This document shows, piece by piece, positions 8,131-15,296 of a stretch of 64,000 nt of DNA. The notes under the pieces were generated by a model. The model was not told the origin of the DNA. It did not search any database and worked only from the letters and a program-made list of their open reading frames with translations. Each line of letters begins with the position of its first letter. Positions within the stretch are counted from its first letter, which is position 1. Location: NCBI GenBank assembly GCA_004553495.1, contig SFLE01000003.1, positions 1-64,000 of the forward strand, written 5' to 3'. The stretch comes from Clostridiales bacterium. Lineage in GTDB: Bacteria > Bacillota > Clostridia > Oscillospirales > Oscillospiraceae. The translations under genes and the position numbers were made by a program.

Positions 8131-8712
8131 TCAGTTTTTTAAGAGCTTATCGAACGAGCCGATAATATCGTCGCTTATGCTGCCCGTGAGGGCGTTATTG
8201 TAATTGCAGATAAATGTTCCCGCAATGAGGATCATCATGCCCTCTGCCTCGCGTGCGCCGACCTCGTCGCCGTATATTTCTTTAAGGCAAGCTTCCATGA
8301 CGGTGCGCCATTGCTTAAACTCATCCTTTATAAGCTCGGCAACGCGCTCGTTGTAATGCGCCAGAACATAGGTCTGCGTCGTCGCATTCGGGCGATCCTC
8401 GCCGACCTTGCCTCGGGCGACATAGCTCATAAACGCGTTCATGTACTCGATGTTCGAGCCGTAATCCGCGCGGGGGTGACCCTTGAACCACTCTATGCAC
8501 TTCTGGCTCATAAACTCGCGCGTGTAGCGCACATAGCTTATGAGCAGTTCCTCCTTGCTGTCAAAGTAATTGAGGAGCTTCGCGTGGCTCATGCCCGCCT
8601 CGGCTGCAATATCGCGCAGCGAAACATTCGTCAGCGGCTTTTTGTCGATGCAGCGCTGAAACGCCATCAGTATCTCCATTCTTACGGCTTCTTTATCAAC
8701 TATAAGGGGCAT
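8131..8712 (-). CDS. TetR/AcrR-family transcriptional regulator
   Basis: 193 aa. HTH at about residues 25-55 (VSLRDIAAEAGMSHAKLLNYFDSKEELLISYV), followed by an all-helical ligand-binding domain. RBS AAAGGAG precedes the ATG. It is transcribed divergently from the metallo-beta-lactamase gene, and the 79-bp spacer contains a perfect 7-bp-arm palindrome (8758-8773), the expected arrangement for a local repressor controlling itself and its neighbour. The inducer cannot be inferred. Confidence 0.88.
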   Translation of the reverse strand: MPLIVDKEAVRMEILMAFQRCIDKKPLTNVSLRDIAAEAGMSHAKLLNYFDSKEELLISYVRYTREFMSQKCIEWFKGHPRADYGSNIEYMNAFMSYVARGKVGEDRPNATTQTYVLAHYNERVAELIKDEFKQWRTVMEACLKEIYGDEVGAREAEGMMILIAGTFICNYNNALTGSISDDIIGSFDKLLKN

Positions 8713-8757
8713 TTTTTCTCCTTTACTATTTACAATGCGAAAACGGTGTGATAATAT

Positions 8758-8773
8758 TTTACCACTTGGTAAA
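8758..8773. promoter_or_regulatory. Candidate TetR operator palindrome
   Basis: TTTACCA-CT-TGGTAAA lies in the 79-bp divergent spacer between a TetR gene and the metallo-beta-lactamase gene, 19-25 bp before the latter. Dyad symmetry and location fit a TetR-family operator. Confidence 0.6.
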
Positions 8774-8791
8774 TAAAAAAACCAGAGGTAT

Positions 8792-9655
8792 ATGACTATG
8801 GATAATGAAAAAGCATCAATAAAGATCCATGTTATGCACTGCGGCAGTATGCTCGTTTCCGAAAAGGTGCCCTACGGCGGGGGAGTAACGCTCAAAAACG
8901 CCGTCGGCAGTGTTGTCGAGAAAGACGAAAGGCGGGTCGAGCTTCCCGTGTCGGCGTATCTCATCGAGCATCCTAAGGGGCTCGTTCTGGTGGACACCGG
9001 CTGGGGCAGAGAGATAAGCCCCAATGGGGTGTACGATGCCGCCGCCGTCAGGTCTCAGATGCCGGCATACCTTGCCTCGTTTTATCATCCGTGGGTCGGC
9101 AGGGGTCAAACGGTTTCCGAGCAGCTTGCGGCAATGGGCATAAAGCCCGAGGATATAGACATCGTTCTGCTCACGCATCTGGATGCCGACCATACGAGCG
9201 GGCTGCGCTCGCTTGCCGGAGCAAAGCGGTTTCTGCTGCCCGAGGAGGAGCGCTGGTGGGCTGACCGCACCGTTTACAAGGCGCGCCAGCCGGTAAAGCT
9301 CTGGGAGGGAATGCCCATCGAGGTGTTCTGGTTCAAGGGCACGATGGAGGGTCCCCTCTGGTGGTCGTATGACCTGTTCGGCGATGAAACGGTAACGCTT
9401 ATATGTCTGCCAGGTCACACCGACGGGCACATAGGACTGCGGATAAAAAACGGCAAAAGCTTTGTTGTTTTAGCCTCGGACGCGGCGTACTCCGCGCGCT
9501 CGTGGCAGGAGATGCTCCTGCCCGGCTACGGGTTTAACGACAAGTCCATAAAAAAGTCGCTCAAATGGCTCGGCGAGCAGGCGCAGGATCCGAACTGCAT
9601 ATCCGTTATCGCAAATCACGATCCGGCGGTGCAGCCGCAGGTCATTGAATTATAG
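8792..9655 (+). CDS. MBL-fold metallohydrolase, N-acyl homoserine lactonase-like
   Basis: 287 aa (or 285 aa if the second ATG at 8798, better spaced from AGAGG, is used). Metallo-beta-lactamase fold with HLDADH at 129-134, a later GHTDGH, ASDAAYS with the bridging Asp, and NHDP near the C-terminus. The long N-terminal segment (VPVSAYLIEHPKGLVLVDTGWG-like) is typical of the AHL-lactonase subgroup, which hydrolyses lactones or related esters. No signal peptide. Probably controlled by the divergent TetR. Its 3' end overlaps tcdA tail-to-tail by 14 bp. Confidence 0.82.
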   Translation: MTMDNEKASIKIHVMHCGSMLVSEKVPYGGGVTLKNAVGSVVEKDERRVELPVSAYLIEHPKGLVLVDTGWGREISPNGVYDAAAVRSQMPAYLASFYHPWVGRGQTVSEQLAAMGIKPEDIDIVLLTHLDADHTSGLRSLAGAKRFLLPEEERWWADRTVYKARQPVKLWEGMPIEVFWFKGTMEGPLWWSYDLFGDETVTLICLPGHTDGHIGLRIKNGKSFVVLASDAAYSARSWQEMLLPGYGFNDKSIKKSLKWLGEQAQDPNCISVIANHDPAVQPQVIEL

Positions 9656-10346
9656 TCTCAACTACATATTGGCACAGGAGCAGCCCCGCGCTTGCGGGTA
9701 CCCACACCAGCGAGCCGGGCACGCTTCTGCGTCCCGGGGGCGGAGCCTCGAACTGCTCGGGCTTCATGGCTTCCTCGGGGGAGAATACAACGGCATGATG
9801 CTCTATGCCGACGGCTCGCAGCTCCTTGCGCACCACCCTCGCCAGCGGACAGCCGCTGGTCTTTTTTATATCGCAGAGCGTGATCTTCTGCGCGTCGCGC
9901 TTATTGCCGGTGCCGAGTGCGGACACGATGGGGATGCCGCGCCGATGTGCCGTGAGGATGAGATCGACCTTGCAGGAAACGAGGTCGATGCAGTCAACGA
10001 TAAAATCATAGCCGGTGAAAAAATCATCGCGGTGCTGCGCATCGTAGCGCCCGATAACGGCGTGAACGCGCGCATCGGGGTTAATATCGAGGATGCGCTG
10101 CCGCACTACCTCCGCCTTAGGCATACCGACGGTCGAGGTCAGGGCGCAGAGCTGCCTGTTTATATTGCTCAGTCCTACCTCGTCCTGATCTACGAGCGTG
10201 AGCTCGCCTATGCCGCTTCTCGCCAGCGCCTCGGCGCACCATGAGCCTACGCCGCCGAGTCCGAACACCGCAACATGGGCGTTTTTGAGCTTTTCCATTG
10301 CCTCGCTGCCGAGCAGCATCTCGGCGCGGACCGTTCTTTCGTTCAT
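9642..10346 (-). CDS. tcdA: tRNA threonylcarbamoyladenosine dehydratase (TcdA/CsdL)
   Basis: 234 aa ThiF/MoeB/E1-like enzyme. Nucleotide-binding GLGGVGS at about 29-35, LVDQDEVGLSNINRQ, and the family-specific SALGTGNKRDAQKI and CPLARVVRKELR are present. TcdA uses ATP to cyclise t6A37 in ANN-decoding tRNAs to ct6A. The C-terminal PPGRRSVPGSLVWVPASAGLL is a characteristic TcdA segment. RBS GGAGATCATGAT precedes the ATG. Convergent overlap with the MBL gene; no other tRNA-modification gene is adjacent. Confidence 0.92.
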   Translation of the reverse strand: MNERTVRAEMLLGSEAMEKLKNAHVAVFGLGGVGSWCAEALARSGIGELTLVDQDEVGLSNINRQLCALTSTVGMPKAEVVRQRILDINPDARVHAVIGRYDAQHRDDFFTGYDFIVDCIDLVSCKVDLILTAHRRGIPIVSALGTGNKRDAQKITLCDIKKTSGCPLARVVRKELRAVGIEHHAVVFSPEEAMKPEQFEAPPPGRRSVPGSLVWVPASAGLLLCQYVVETIIQ

Positions 10347-10363
10347 ATCATGATCTCCAACAT

Positions 10364-10395
10364 TAAAAAAACCGCCCGCAGGGGGCGGTTTTTTT
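10364..10395 (-). terminator. Intrinsic terminator of foldase gene
   Basis: ACCGCCC-gcagg-GGGCGGT with A7 and T7 flanks, directly after the stop of the minus-strand gene at 10401. It sits 18 bp before the tcdA start. Confidence 0.85.
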
Positions 10396-10400
10396 AAGCC

Positions 10401-11657
10401 TTATCTTCCTATATAGCGGGTAGAGCCGAACTTTGCGGTGTATGCGTCGGACAGAACGCTGAATACATCGTCGTTCCACTTGCTCAGAACATCCTGCTTG
10501 AGCAGCTGCTCACCGATATAGTCGCAGTAGTTCATGTCGCCGCTCTCCTCGGTGGGCGCCTGGTTGTTGTCGCGCTTTGTGAACACGACCACATAGCTGC
10601 CGGATGATCCCTCAACGACCGCCGTGTCGCCTTCCTTGCGGTCGGCGCTCTTTATCCACTCGGAGAGATCGGCTTCAACGGAGGAGCCGGCAAGATCGGT
10701 CTGCTCCTTTACCTCGGCATCCTCAACGACTGCCTTTGCGGCGTCGGCAAGTGCGGTGCCGTCCTGAACACTGGCAAGAATGCTGTCGGCGGTAGCCTTT
10801 GCCTGTGCCTTTGCCTCGTCGGTGGGATCGGCTGCGGTGCCGTCGTCATTGGTCTCGGTGGCTGCCGCGACATAGTAGTAGCTGTAGGTGAACTTATCGT
10901 AGCTGTCCTTTGCGGAGTCGTACTTCTCGGTTATCTGCTCGGCAGTGAAGGTCTCTGCATCGGTGATGGAGTTCTGAACCTTGGTAGCAAGAGCCTGAAG
11001 CTCCATGATGTCGCGCATTACCCCGACATTGCAGCCCTTGCCGTAGTTTGCGGCGAGGAAGCTGTCGGCGCTGCGGTAGTTGTTGGTCTTTGCGGTCTCG
11101 GTGAGGGTATCGACAGCCTCGTCGATGCTCTTGAGGTCGTCCTCGGTAACGGTTATATCATGTGCCTTTGCGTATGCCTCAAAGGTCGCAAGCTGGGTCA
11201 GCTGAGTCTTGGCTGCATCGCGGAAGTAATCGTCCCAGGTGTAGTTTTCCTTGCCCTCGGGAGCCATTGCGCACGCCTGCGTGTCCAGAGCCTTCGAGGT
11301 GTCCAGACCGAAGAGAGAAGCATAGGAGCCGTAGGTGTTAACAAAGGTGATGTACTGCATATTATAGACATAGTTGCACTCGGCAACGGAGAACGAACGC
11401 GTTGCTGCGGGGAGGGTGGTGTCGCCTGCGGTGACCTCAGTGTTCGTCACCGTAAGTCCGGTGAGGGATCTGTACAGCGAGCCCGTGTTCAGATAGATCG
11501 CGAATGCGAAGAAGAGCACGATAACAACGCCGACGATTATCCATCTTGTTCTGGTCTTTTTCTGCTTGGCGGCTTCCTTCTGCGCGGCTATGTCCTTTTT
11601 ATAGGTGCCTTCGCTGCGGGCAGTCTGCCTGTTTTTTCTTTCGGTTGAAGCACTCAT
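10401..11657 (-). CDS. Membrane-anchored SurA/PrsA-like foldase
   Basis: 418 aa. A charged cytoplasmic N-terminus rich in Lys and Gln (1-37), one membrane helix (about 39-58, WIIVGVVIVLFFAFAIYL), then an extracytoplasmic helical chaperone region similar to SurA/PrsA N-domains, and at about 300-375 a parvulin-like stretch (ASVQDGTALADAAKAV... EGSSGSYVVVFTKRD). Such proteins help fold secreted proteins outside the membrane; with several large exported SLH proteins in the window this is a sensible partner. The parvulin core is poorly conserved, so isomerase activity is uncertain. The anchor is a membrane helix, not a PrsA-type lipobox. Confidence 0.7.
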   Translation of the reverse strand: MSASTERKNRQTARSEGTYKKDIAAQKEAAKQKKTRTRWIIVGVVIVLFFAFAIYLNTGSLYRSLTGLTVTNTEVTAGDTTLPAATRSFSVAECNYVYNMQYITFVNTYGSYASLFGLDTSKALDTQACAMAPEGKENYTWDDYFRDAAKTQLTQLATFEAYAKAHDITVTEDDLKSIDEAVDTLTETAKTNNYRSADSFLAANYGKGCNVGVMRDIMELQALATKVQNSITDAETFTAEQITEKYDSAKDSYDKFTYSYYYVAAATETNDDGTAADPTDEAKAQAKATADSILASVQDGTALADAAKAVVEDAEVKEQTDLAGSSVEADLSEWIKSADRKEGDTAVVEGSSGSYVVVFTKRDNNQAPTEESGDMNYCDYIGEQLLKQDVLSKWNDDVFSVLSDAYTAKFGSTRYIGR

Positions 11658-11732
11658 GTCTGATCTTCCTTTAACATTTATAATGTGATTTTTGTATTAT
11701 ACCCCAAATTGCCAGCACTTTCAATAGCAAAG

Positions 11733-11761
11733 TTGCGTCTTTGCGCGCACCGTGGTATTAT
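11733..11761 (+). promoter_or_regulatory. Sigma-A-type promoter of metallophosphoesterase gene
   Basis: TTGCGT (11733-11738), 17-bp spacer, TATTAT (11756-11761). It ends 32 bp before the TTG start at 11794, which argues against longer upstream starts. Confidence 0.6.
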
Positions 11762-11793
11762 TGGTGCGAGCATTTTATTTTAGAGGCACTGAT

Positions 11794-12645
11794 TTGAACA
11801 CTAAACGACGCAAAAAACGCCGCTGGCTCATCGCAGCCGGTGTGATAATATTTCTTCTGCTGCTTTTCATTTGGCTTATGTATGACAGCAGCGCAAACCT
11901 TCAGGTCAGCCGCTACGAGGCGGCATCCGAAAAGCTGCCCGAGAGCTTCGACGGCTTTACGATAGTCCAGCTCTCCGACCTGCACGGCGCGCAGTTCGGC
12001 TCCGACGGAACGGCTCTTGCCGAAAAGGTGAGGGAGCTTGAGCCGGATATGATAGCGCTGACCGGCGATTTTGTCACCGATGAGGGCGACCTTGACGCCG
12101 TGCGGCAGCTTGTATCCGAGCTTTCGGAGATATGCCCCGTGTATTTTGTCAGCGGCAACCACGAGTTCGGCTCCGGACTTGCGCAGAAGGTGCGGCAGAT
12201 AATGACCGATGCCGGCGTAAAGTATCTAAGCAACGAGTTTGTATCCATAGACCGCGGAGAGGACAGCATTATCCTCGGCGGAGTGGAGGATCCGCTTGCC
12301 TATGCCGATATGATAGACCCGCCGGAGCTTGCCCGCAGGATGAACGAGGCAGATCCTGCGGCATTCAAGGTGCTGCTCGGCCACCGGAACTATTGGATGG
12401 AGGAGTATCCCGACCTGCCGGTAGACCTCATACTCAGCGGTCACGCGCACGGCGGACTCGTCCGCATACCGGGCGTAGGCGGCGTTATCGGAACGGACCG
12501 CAGCCTGTTTCCCGATTACGACGCGGGAGAATACGATAACGGAGCGTACACGCTTATAGTCTCGCGCGGACTCGGAAATTCCGTGCCGGTGCCGCGGCTT
12601 TTAAACCGTCCCGAAATAGTAGTCGTAACGCTGCGGACAAAATAG
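11794..12645 (+). CDS. Membrane-anchored calcineurin-like metallophosphoesterase (YkuE-like)
   Basis: 283 aa from a TTG at 11794 (AGAGG eight bases upstream); an in-frame upstream start would lie inside the promoter. A basic N-terminus (NTKRRKKRRW) and one membrane helix precede a five-motif phosphoesterase domain: SDLHG (Asp62, His64), GDF (Asp92), GNHE (Asn122, His123), GHR and GHAHGG, all metal ligands intact. Relatives such as YkuE act on lipid pyrophosphates or other cell-envelope phosphodiesters. The topology with an N-terminal anchor suggests action at the membrane surface. Confidence 0.85.
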   Translation: MNTKRRKKRRWLIAAGVIIFLLLLFIWLMYDSSANLQVSRYEAASEKLPESFDGFTIVQLSDLHGAQFGSDGTALAEKVRELEPDMIALTGDFVTDEGDLDAVRQLVSELSEICPVYFVSGNHEFGSGLAQKVRQIMTDAGVKYLSNEFVSIDRGEDSIILGGVEDPLAYADMIDPPELARRMNEADPAAFKVLLGHRNYWMEEYPDLPVDLILSGHAHGGLVRIPGVGGVIGTDRSLFPDYDAGEYDNGAYTLIVSRGLGNSVPVPRLLNRPEIVVVTLRTK

Positions 12646-12710
12646 CAGTCATGTTTTCTCCTCATGATGCATATAATGAAACTATGCTGAATTTATCTGA
12701 GGTGAAAACA

Positions 12711-12773
12711 ATGGGAACAGATATTGACGATATGATATTCGGAGATTACGATCCCGGTCCGAGCGACCGTTGA
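12711..12773 (+). CDS. Candidate 20-codon acidic micro-gene
   Basis: A 20-aa reading frame beginning MGTDIDDMIF and ending DPGPSDR, with six Asp, net negative charge and no membrane segment. It has an excellent ribosome binding site (GAGGTGA, five to six bases before ATG), a TATAAT at 12672-12677 about 34 bp upstream, and a terminator beginning at its stop codon. The stop codon is followed immediately by the hairpin, giving a compact expression unit of about 120 nt. Family unknown. It could also be a leader peptide whose only role is at the RNA level. Confidence 0.45.
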   Translation: MGTDIDDMIFGDYDPGPSDR

Positions 12774-12800
12774 TTCCACCCGCAAGGGTGGAATTTTTTA
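12773..12800 (+). terminator. Intrinsic terminator after micro-gene
   Basis: ATTCCACC-cgcaa-GGGTGGAAT then TTTTT. The T-tract is only on the plus-strand side. The convergent histidine kinase gene ends inside it. Confidence 0.85.
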
Positions 12801-14012
12801 TATCACGGCGCGGAAAAGAATGCTTTTTCCGTCCGCACTTTCGGCGGTTATGCTGCCGCCGAGCGCCTCGACCGTCGCGCGGGCAATGGAAAGCCCTATG
12901 CCGGTGCCGCCGTCTGCCGCTCGCGCCTTATCCGCGCGGTAGAAGCGGTCGAAAAAGCGGCTTATATCGCCGAGTGAGCCGGAAGCGCAGGTGTTGTATA
13001 CCTCGATGACGGAGTTCTTGTGATGCCGGTAAACGCGCAGGGTTATCTCGCCGCCGTCGTCGGAATACTTGAATGCGTTATCAAGCAGAATGGATATTAT
13101 CTGCTGCACCGCCGCCATGTCGCCGAGCATCGTCAGCCCGTCGTCTATGCTGCGGGAGTATCGCTTGTTCTGTGCCAGCGCGCGCGCGTCAAACGGCGCC
13201 GCCGCCTCCCATGCCGCGTCGCTGAGCGAAAATTCGGTCTTGTCCGGCAGCGGCAGCCCCTCGTCAAGGCGCGAGAGCTTCACAAGGTTTTCAACGAGCC
13301 TTGACATTCTGCCGGTCTGCTTTTGAATGTTATCGACCCATTCGTTATCGCCGCTTTCCATTTTGAGCACCTCCGCGCTCGTGGATATGGAGGTCAGCGG
13401 AGTTTTGAGCTCGTGTCCGGCGTCGGTTATAAACTGCTTTTGAAGCTCTATGTTCTTGACATAGGGAGCTATGGCTTTTTTTGAAAACGCGGCGATGAGG
13501 AAAAACGCAGCAAGAAGGCTCGCGCCCGCAACGACGAGCGACACCGTGAGCAGCGTTTTCATCGATTGCTGCTCCTGCGAGGCGTTCAGAAATACGACCG
13601 CGCAGCCGTCCGAGCCCTGCTTTACGGCATAGCGGTAGTCGCCGCAGTAGCCGCTGTCGTGACCCGAGTCGATAACATTGGCGGCATATGACAGCGCCTG
13701 CTGAGTGCTCACTGTTGCGATAAAGTCGCTGAAAATGCCGACGGCATTGTAGCTCGAATCGTAGTATACGAGGAAAAACCGCGTCATATACCGCGACTCC
13801 GGCGAGTGCTGCCCGAATATCTCCGGAATGGTGTAGTCCTGACCGGAGTGCGGCTGCTTGCCGGTCATGGCGATGGAGCTGAGCGTGTTGTCGAGACTGT
13901 CTGTCGTTATGTTGTAGTTCCAGAGGTTTATCGCCAAAAGCAGCACGAGCGTTACTGCGCCGATGGCTGCCATTGCCGAGGCGATAAATCTGCGGCGCAT
14001 TTTTTTCAGCAT
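12798..14012 (-). CDS. Two-component sensor histidine kinase
   Basis: 404 aa. Membrane helices at about 10-30 and 155-178 flank an extracytoplasmic sensor domain of about 120 residues. HisKA with phospho-acceptor His200 in FITDAGHELKTPLTS, HATPase with N box DNAFKYSDDG and G box GGTGIGLSIA. No clear HAMP domain between helix 2 and HisKA. The ATG at 14012 overlaps the end of the response regulator gene by 7 bp and has a strong GGAGGAAAAGG RBS. With htrA encoded divergently, an envelope-stress sensor of CssS type is the best guess. Confidence 0.9.
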   Translation of the reverse strand: MLKKMRRRFIASAMAAIGAVTLVLLLAINLWNYNITTDSLDNTLSSIAMTGKQPHSGQDYTIPEIFGQHSPESRYMTRFFLVYYDSSYNAVGIFSDFIATVSTQQALSYAANVIDSGHDSGYCGDYRYAVKQGSDGCAVVFLNASQEQQSMKTLLTVSLVVAGASLLAAFFLIAAFSKKAIAPYVKNIELQKQFITDAGHELKTPLTSISTSAEVLKMESGDNEWVDNIQKQTGRMSRLVENLVKLSRLDEGLPLPDKTEFSLSDAAWEAAAPFDARALAQNKRYSRSIDDGLTMLGDMAAVQQIISILLDNAFKYSDDGGEITLRVYRHHKNSVIEVYNTCASGSLGDISRFFDRFYRADKARAADGGTGIGLSIARATVEALGGSITAESADGKSILFRAVI

Positions 14013-14683
14013 TCCTTTTCCTCCAGTGCGTATCCCGCGCCGCGAATGGTTTTTATCTCAATGCCGGAGCGGAGCCCGCGCAGCTTTTTGCGCAGGAAGC
14101 CGATGTATGTCCAAACGACATCCGTTTCAGCCTCGGTGTCGAGATCCCAGACTTTCTGCATGAGCGCGTCGGTCGAAAACACCCTGCCGCGGTTGCGCAT
14201 GAAAAGCTCCATGAGCTGGAACTCCTTGTTGTTAAGGCGAACGCTCTCGCTTCTGCATGAAAGCGTGTAGGAGTTGACATTGAGCTCGGTGTCGCCCACG
14301 CGCACTATATCGTCGGAGTAATTGCCGCTGCGCCGCGCGAGCGCGCGCACGCGCGATAAAAACTCGCCCACGACGAAGGGCTTGGGCAGATAATCGTCCG
14401 CACCCGCGTCAAGTCCGGCAATGCGATCCTCTACCTCGCCCTTGGCGCTGAGAAACAGCACAGGCGTGTGTATGCCGTGCTCGCGTGCACGCCTTAACAC
14501 CTCAAGCCCGTCGAGCCCGGGCATCATTATATCTAAAACGATGGTGTCGTAGCCGACCGAGAGGATATAGTCGAGCGCGTCGAGCCCGTTATGCACCATA
14601 TCCACCGCATAACGGTTTTTCTCAAGCACGAGCTTTAAAGCCTTTGCAATACCGACCTCGTCCTCCGCTATTAAAATACGCAT
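14006..14683 (-). CDS. OmpR/PhoB-family response regulator
   Basis: 225 aa from the ATG at 14683 (GGGAG eight bases upstream). Receiver with acidic residues AEDE, phospho-acceptor Asp51 in VLDIMMPG, conserved Ser/Thr (FLSAKG) and Lys (LPKPF). C-terminal winged helix (LNNKEFQLMELFMRNRGRVFSTDALMQKVW, VWTYIGFLRKKL, IKTIRGAGYAL). First gene of an operon with the histidine kinase. Phased repeats in the upstream region are candidate binding sites, suggesting it regulates itself and the divergent htrA operon. Confidence 0.93.
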   Translation of the reverse strand: MRILIAEDEVGIAKALKLVLEKNRYAVDMVHNGLDALDYILSVGYDTIVLDIMMPGLDGLEVLRRAREHGIHTPVLFLSAKGEVEDRIAGLDAGADDYLPKPFVVGEFLSRVRALARRSGNYSDDIVRVGDTELNVNSYTLSCRSESVRLNNKEFQLMELFMRNRGRVFSTDALMQKVWDLDTEAETDVVWTYIGFLRKKLRGLRSGIEIKTIRGAGYALEEKEC

Positions 14684-14753
14684 TATCCTCACTCCCGCGA
14701 CCTCCGCATGAGCGGGGGCTTTTGTATTTGTAAATTAAATGTAATATATCAAG

Positions 14754-14846
14754 CTGAAACGAACCTGAAACCGAAGCAGTTACCATTTTAACAGCACGAA
14801 GGAAAAATTCAAAGCATCTTTTTCAAACTTTTTCAGTTCATTTCAG
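14754..14846. promoter_or_regulatory. Phased direct repeats, candidate response-regulator operators
   Basis: CTGAAAC occurs at 14754 and 14765 (11-bp step). On the opposite strand TTTCA(G/A) occurs at 14821, 14831 and 14841 (10-bp steps). Helically phased half-sites of 6-7 bp are the usual OmpR-family binding pattern. The block lies between the response regulator gene and the divergent htrA operon. Confidence 0.6.
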
Positions 14847-14870
14847 GTTGGGCGGTTATCATCAGGACAG

Positions 14871-14931
14871 TTCCACCGATACGGGGTCAGTGGAAGGCAG
14901 ACCGGTAAGCACCGCGCTCGCCGGTCCTGCC
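14871..14931 (+). other. Structured 5' leader of the htrA operon
   Basis: Two hairpins precede the 113-aa gene: TTCCAC/GTGGAA (14871-14895) and GGCAGACCGG/CCGGTCCTGCC (14896-14931). No T-tract follows. They may be regulatory or just stabilise the leader; no known riboswitch class was recognised. Confidence 0.4.
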
Positions 14932-14953
14932 GGATATAAGGGAGGGAAACGCC

Positions 14954-15295
14954 ATGAAATGCCGCCACGAGCTGAAGCAGGTCATAACGGGCACCGACAG
15001 CATAAGCGATCAGCTTTCGGGTCTTATACCCTCGACAAAGGAGGGGCAGCAGGAGGACAACAGCTCGCTCATAGATGCTTCGGCCATCACCATAAGCAAT
15101 ATGGGCGGCATGGATAATACCATGCAGGGCGGGCAAAACTCAACACAGCAGAAAGAAACGGCAGCCCCGACCGGCTTCGGGGGCGATAGCACGCAGACAG
15201 AAGCTGCAGATACGCAAACGCCGCTCATAATAGTCTGCATCGCGGTTCCTGCGGTGGGTATAGCGTTTGCATTGCTTTATAAAAGGAGGCACTGA
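14954..15295 (+). CDS. Hypothetical Gln/Thr/Ser-rich single-pass membrane protein
   Basis: 113 aa with a strong GGGAGG RBS. The N-terminal two thirds are polar and low-complexity with many Gln, Thr, Ser, Gly and Met (for example NNTMQGGQN-like composition, residues 45-80). A membrane helix (about 90-108, PLIIVCIAVPAVGIAFALLY) and KRRH form a tail-anchor. It is the first gene of the htrA operon, one base before the htrA ATG. No family recognised. It may be a sensor, adaptor or substrate-like partner of HtrA, inferred from position only. Confidence 0.65.
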   Translation: MKCRHELKQVITGTDSISDQLSGLIPSTKEGQQEDNSSLIDASAITISNMGGMDNTMQGGQNSTQQKETAAPTGFGGDSTQTEAADTQTPLIIVCIAVPAVGIAFALLYKRRH

Positions 15296-15296
15296 A

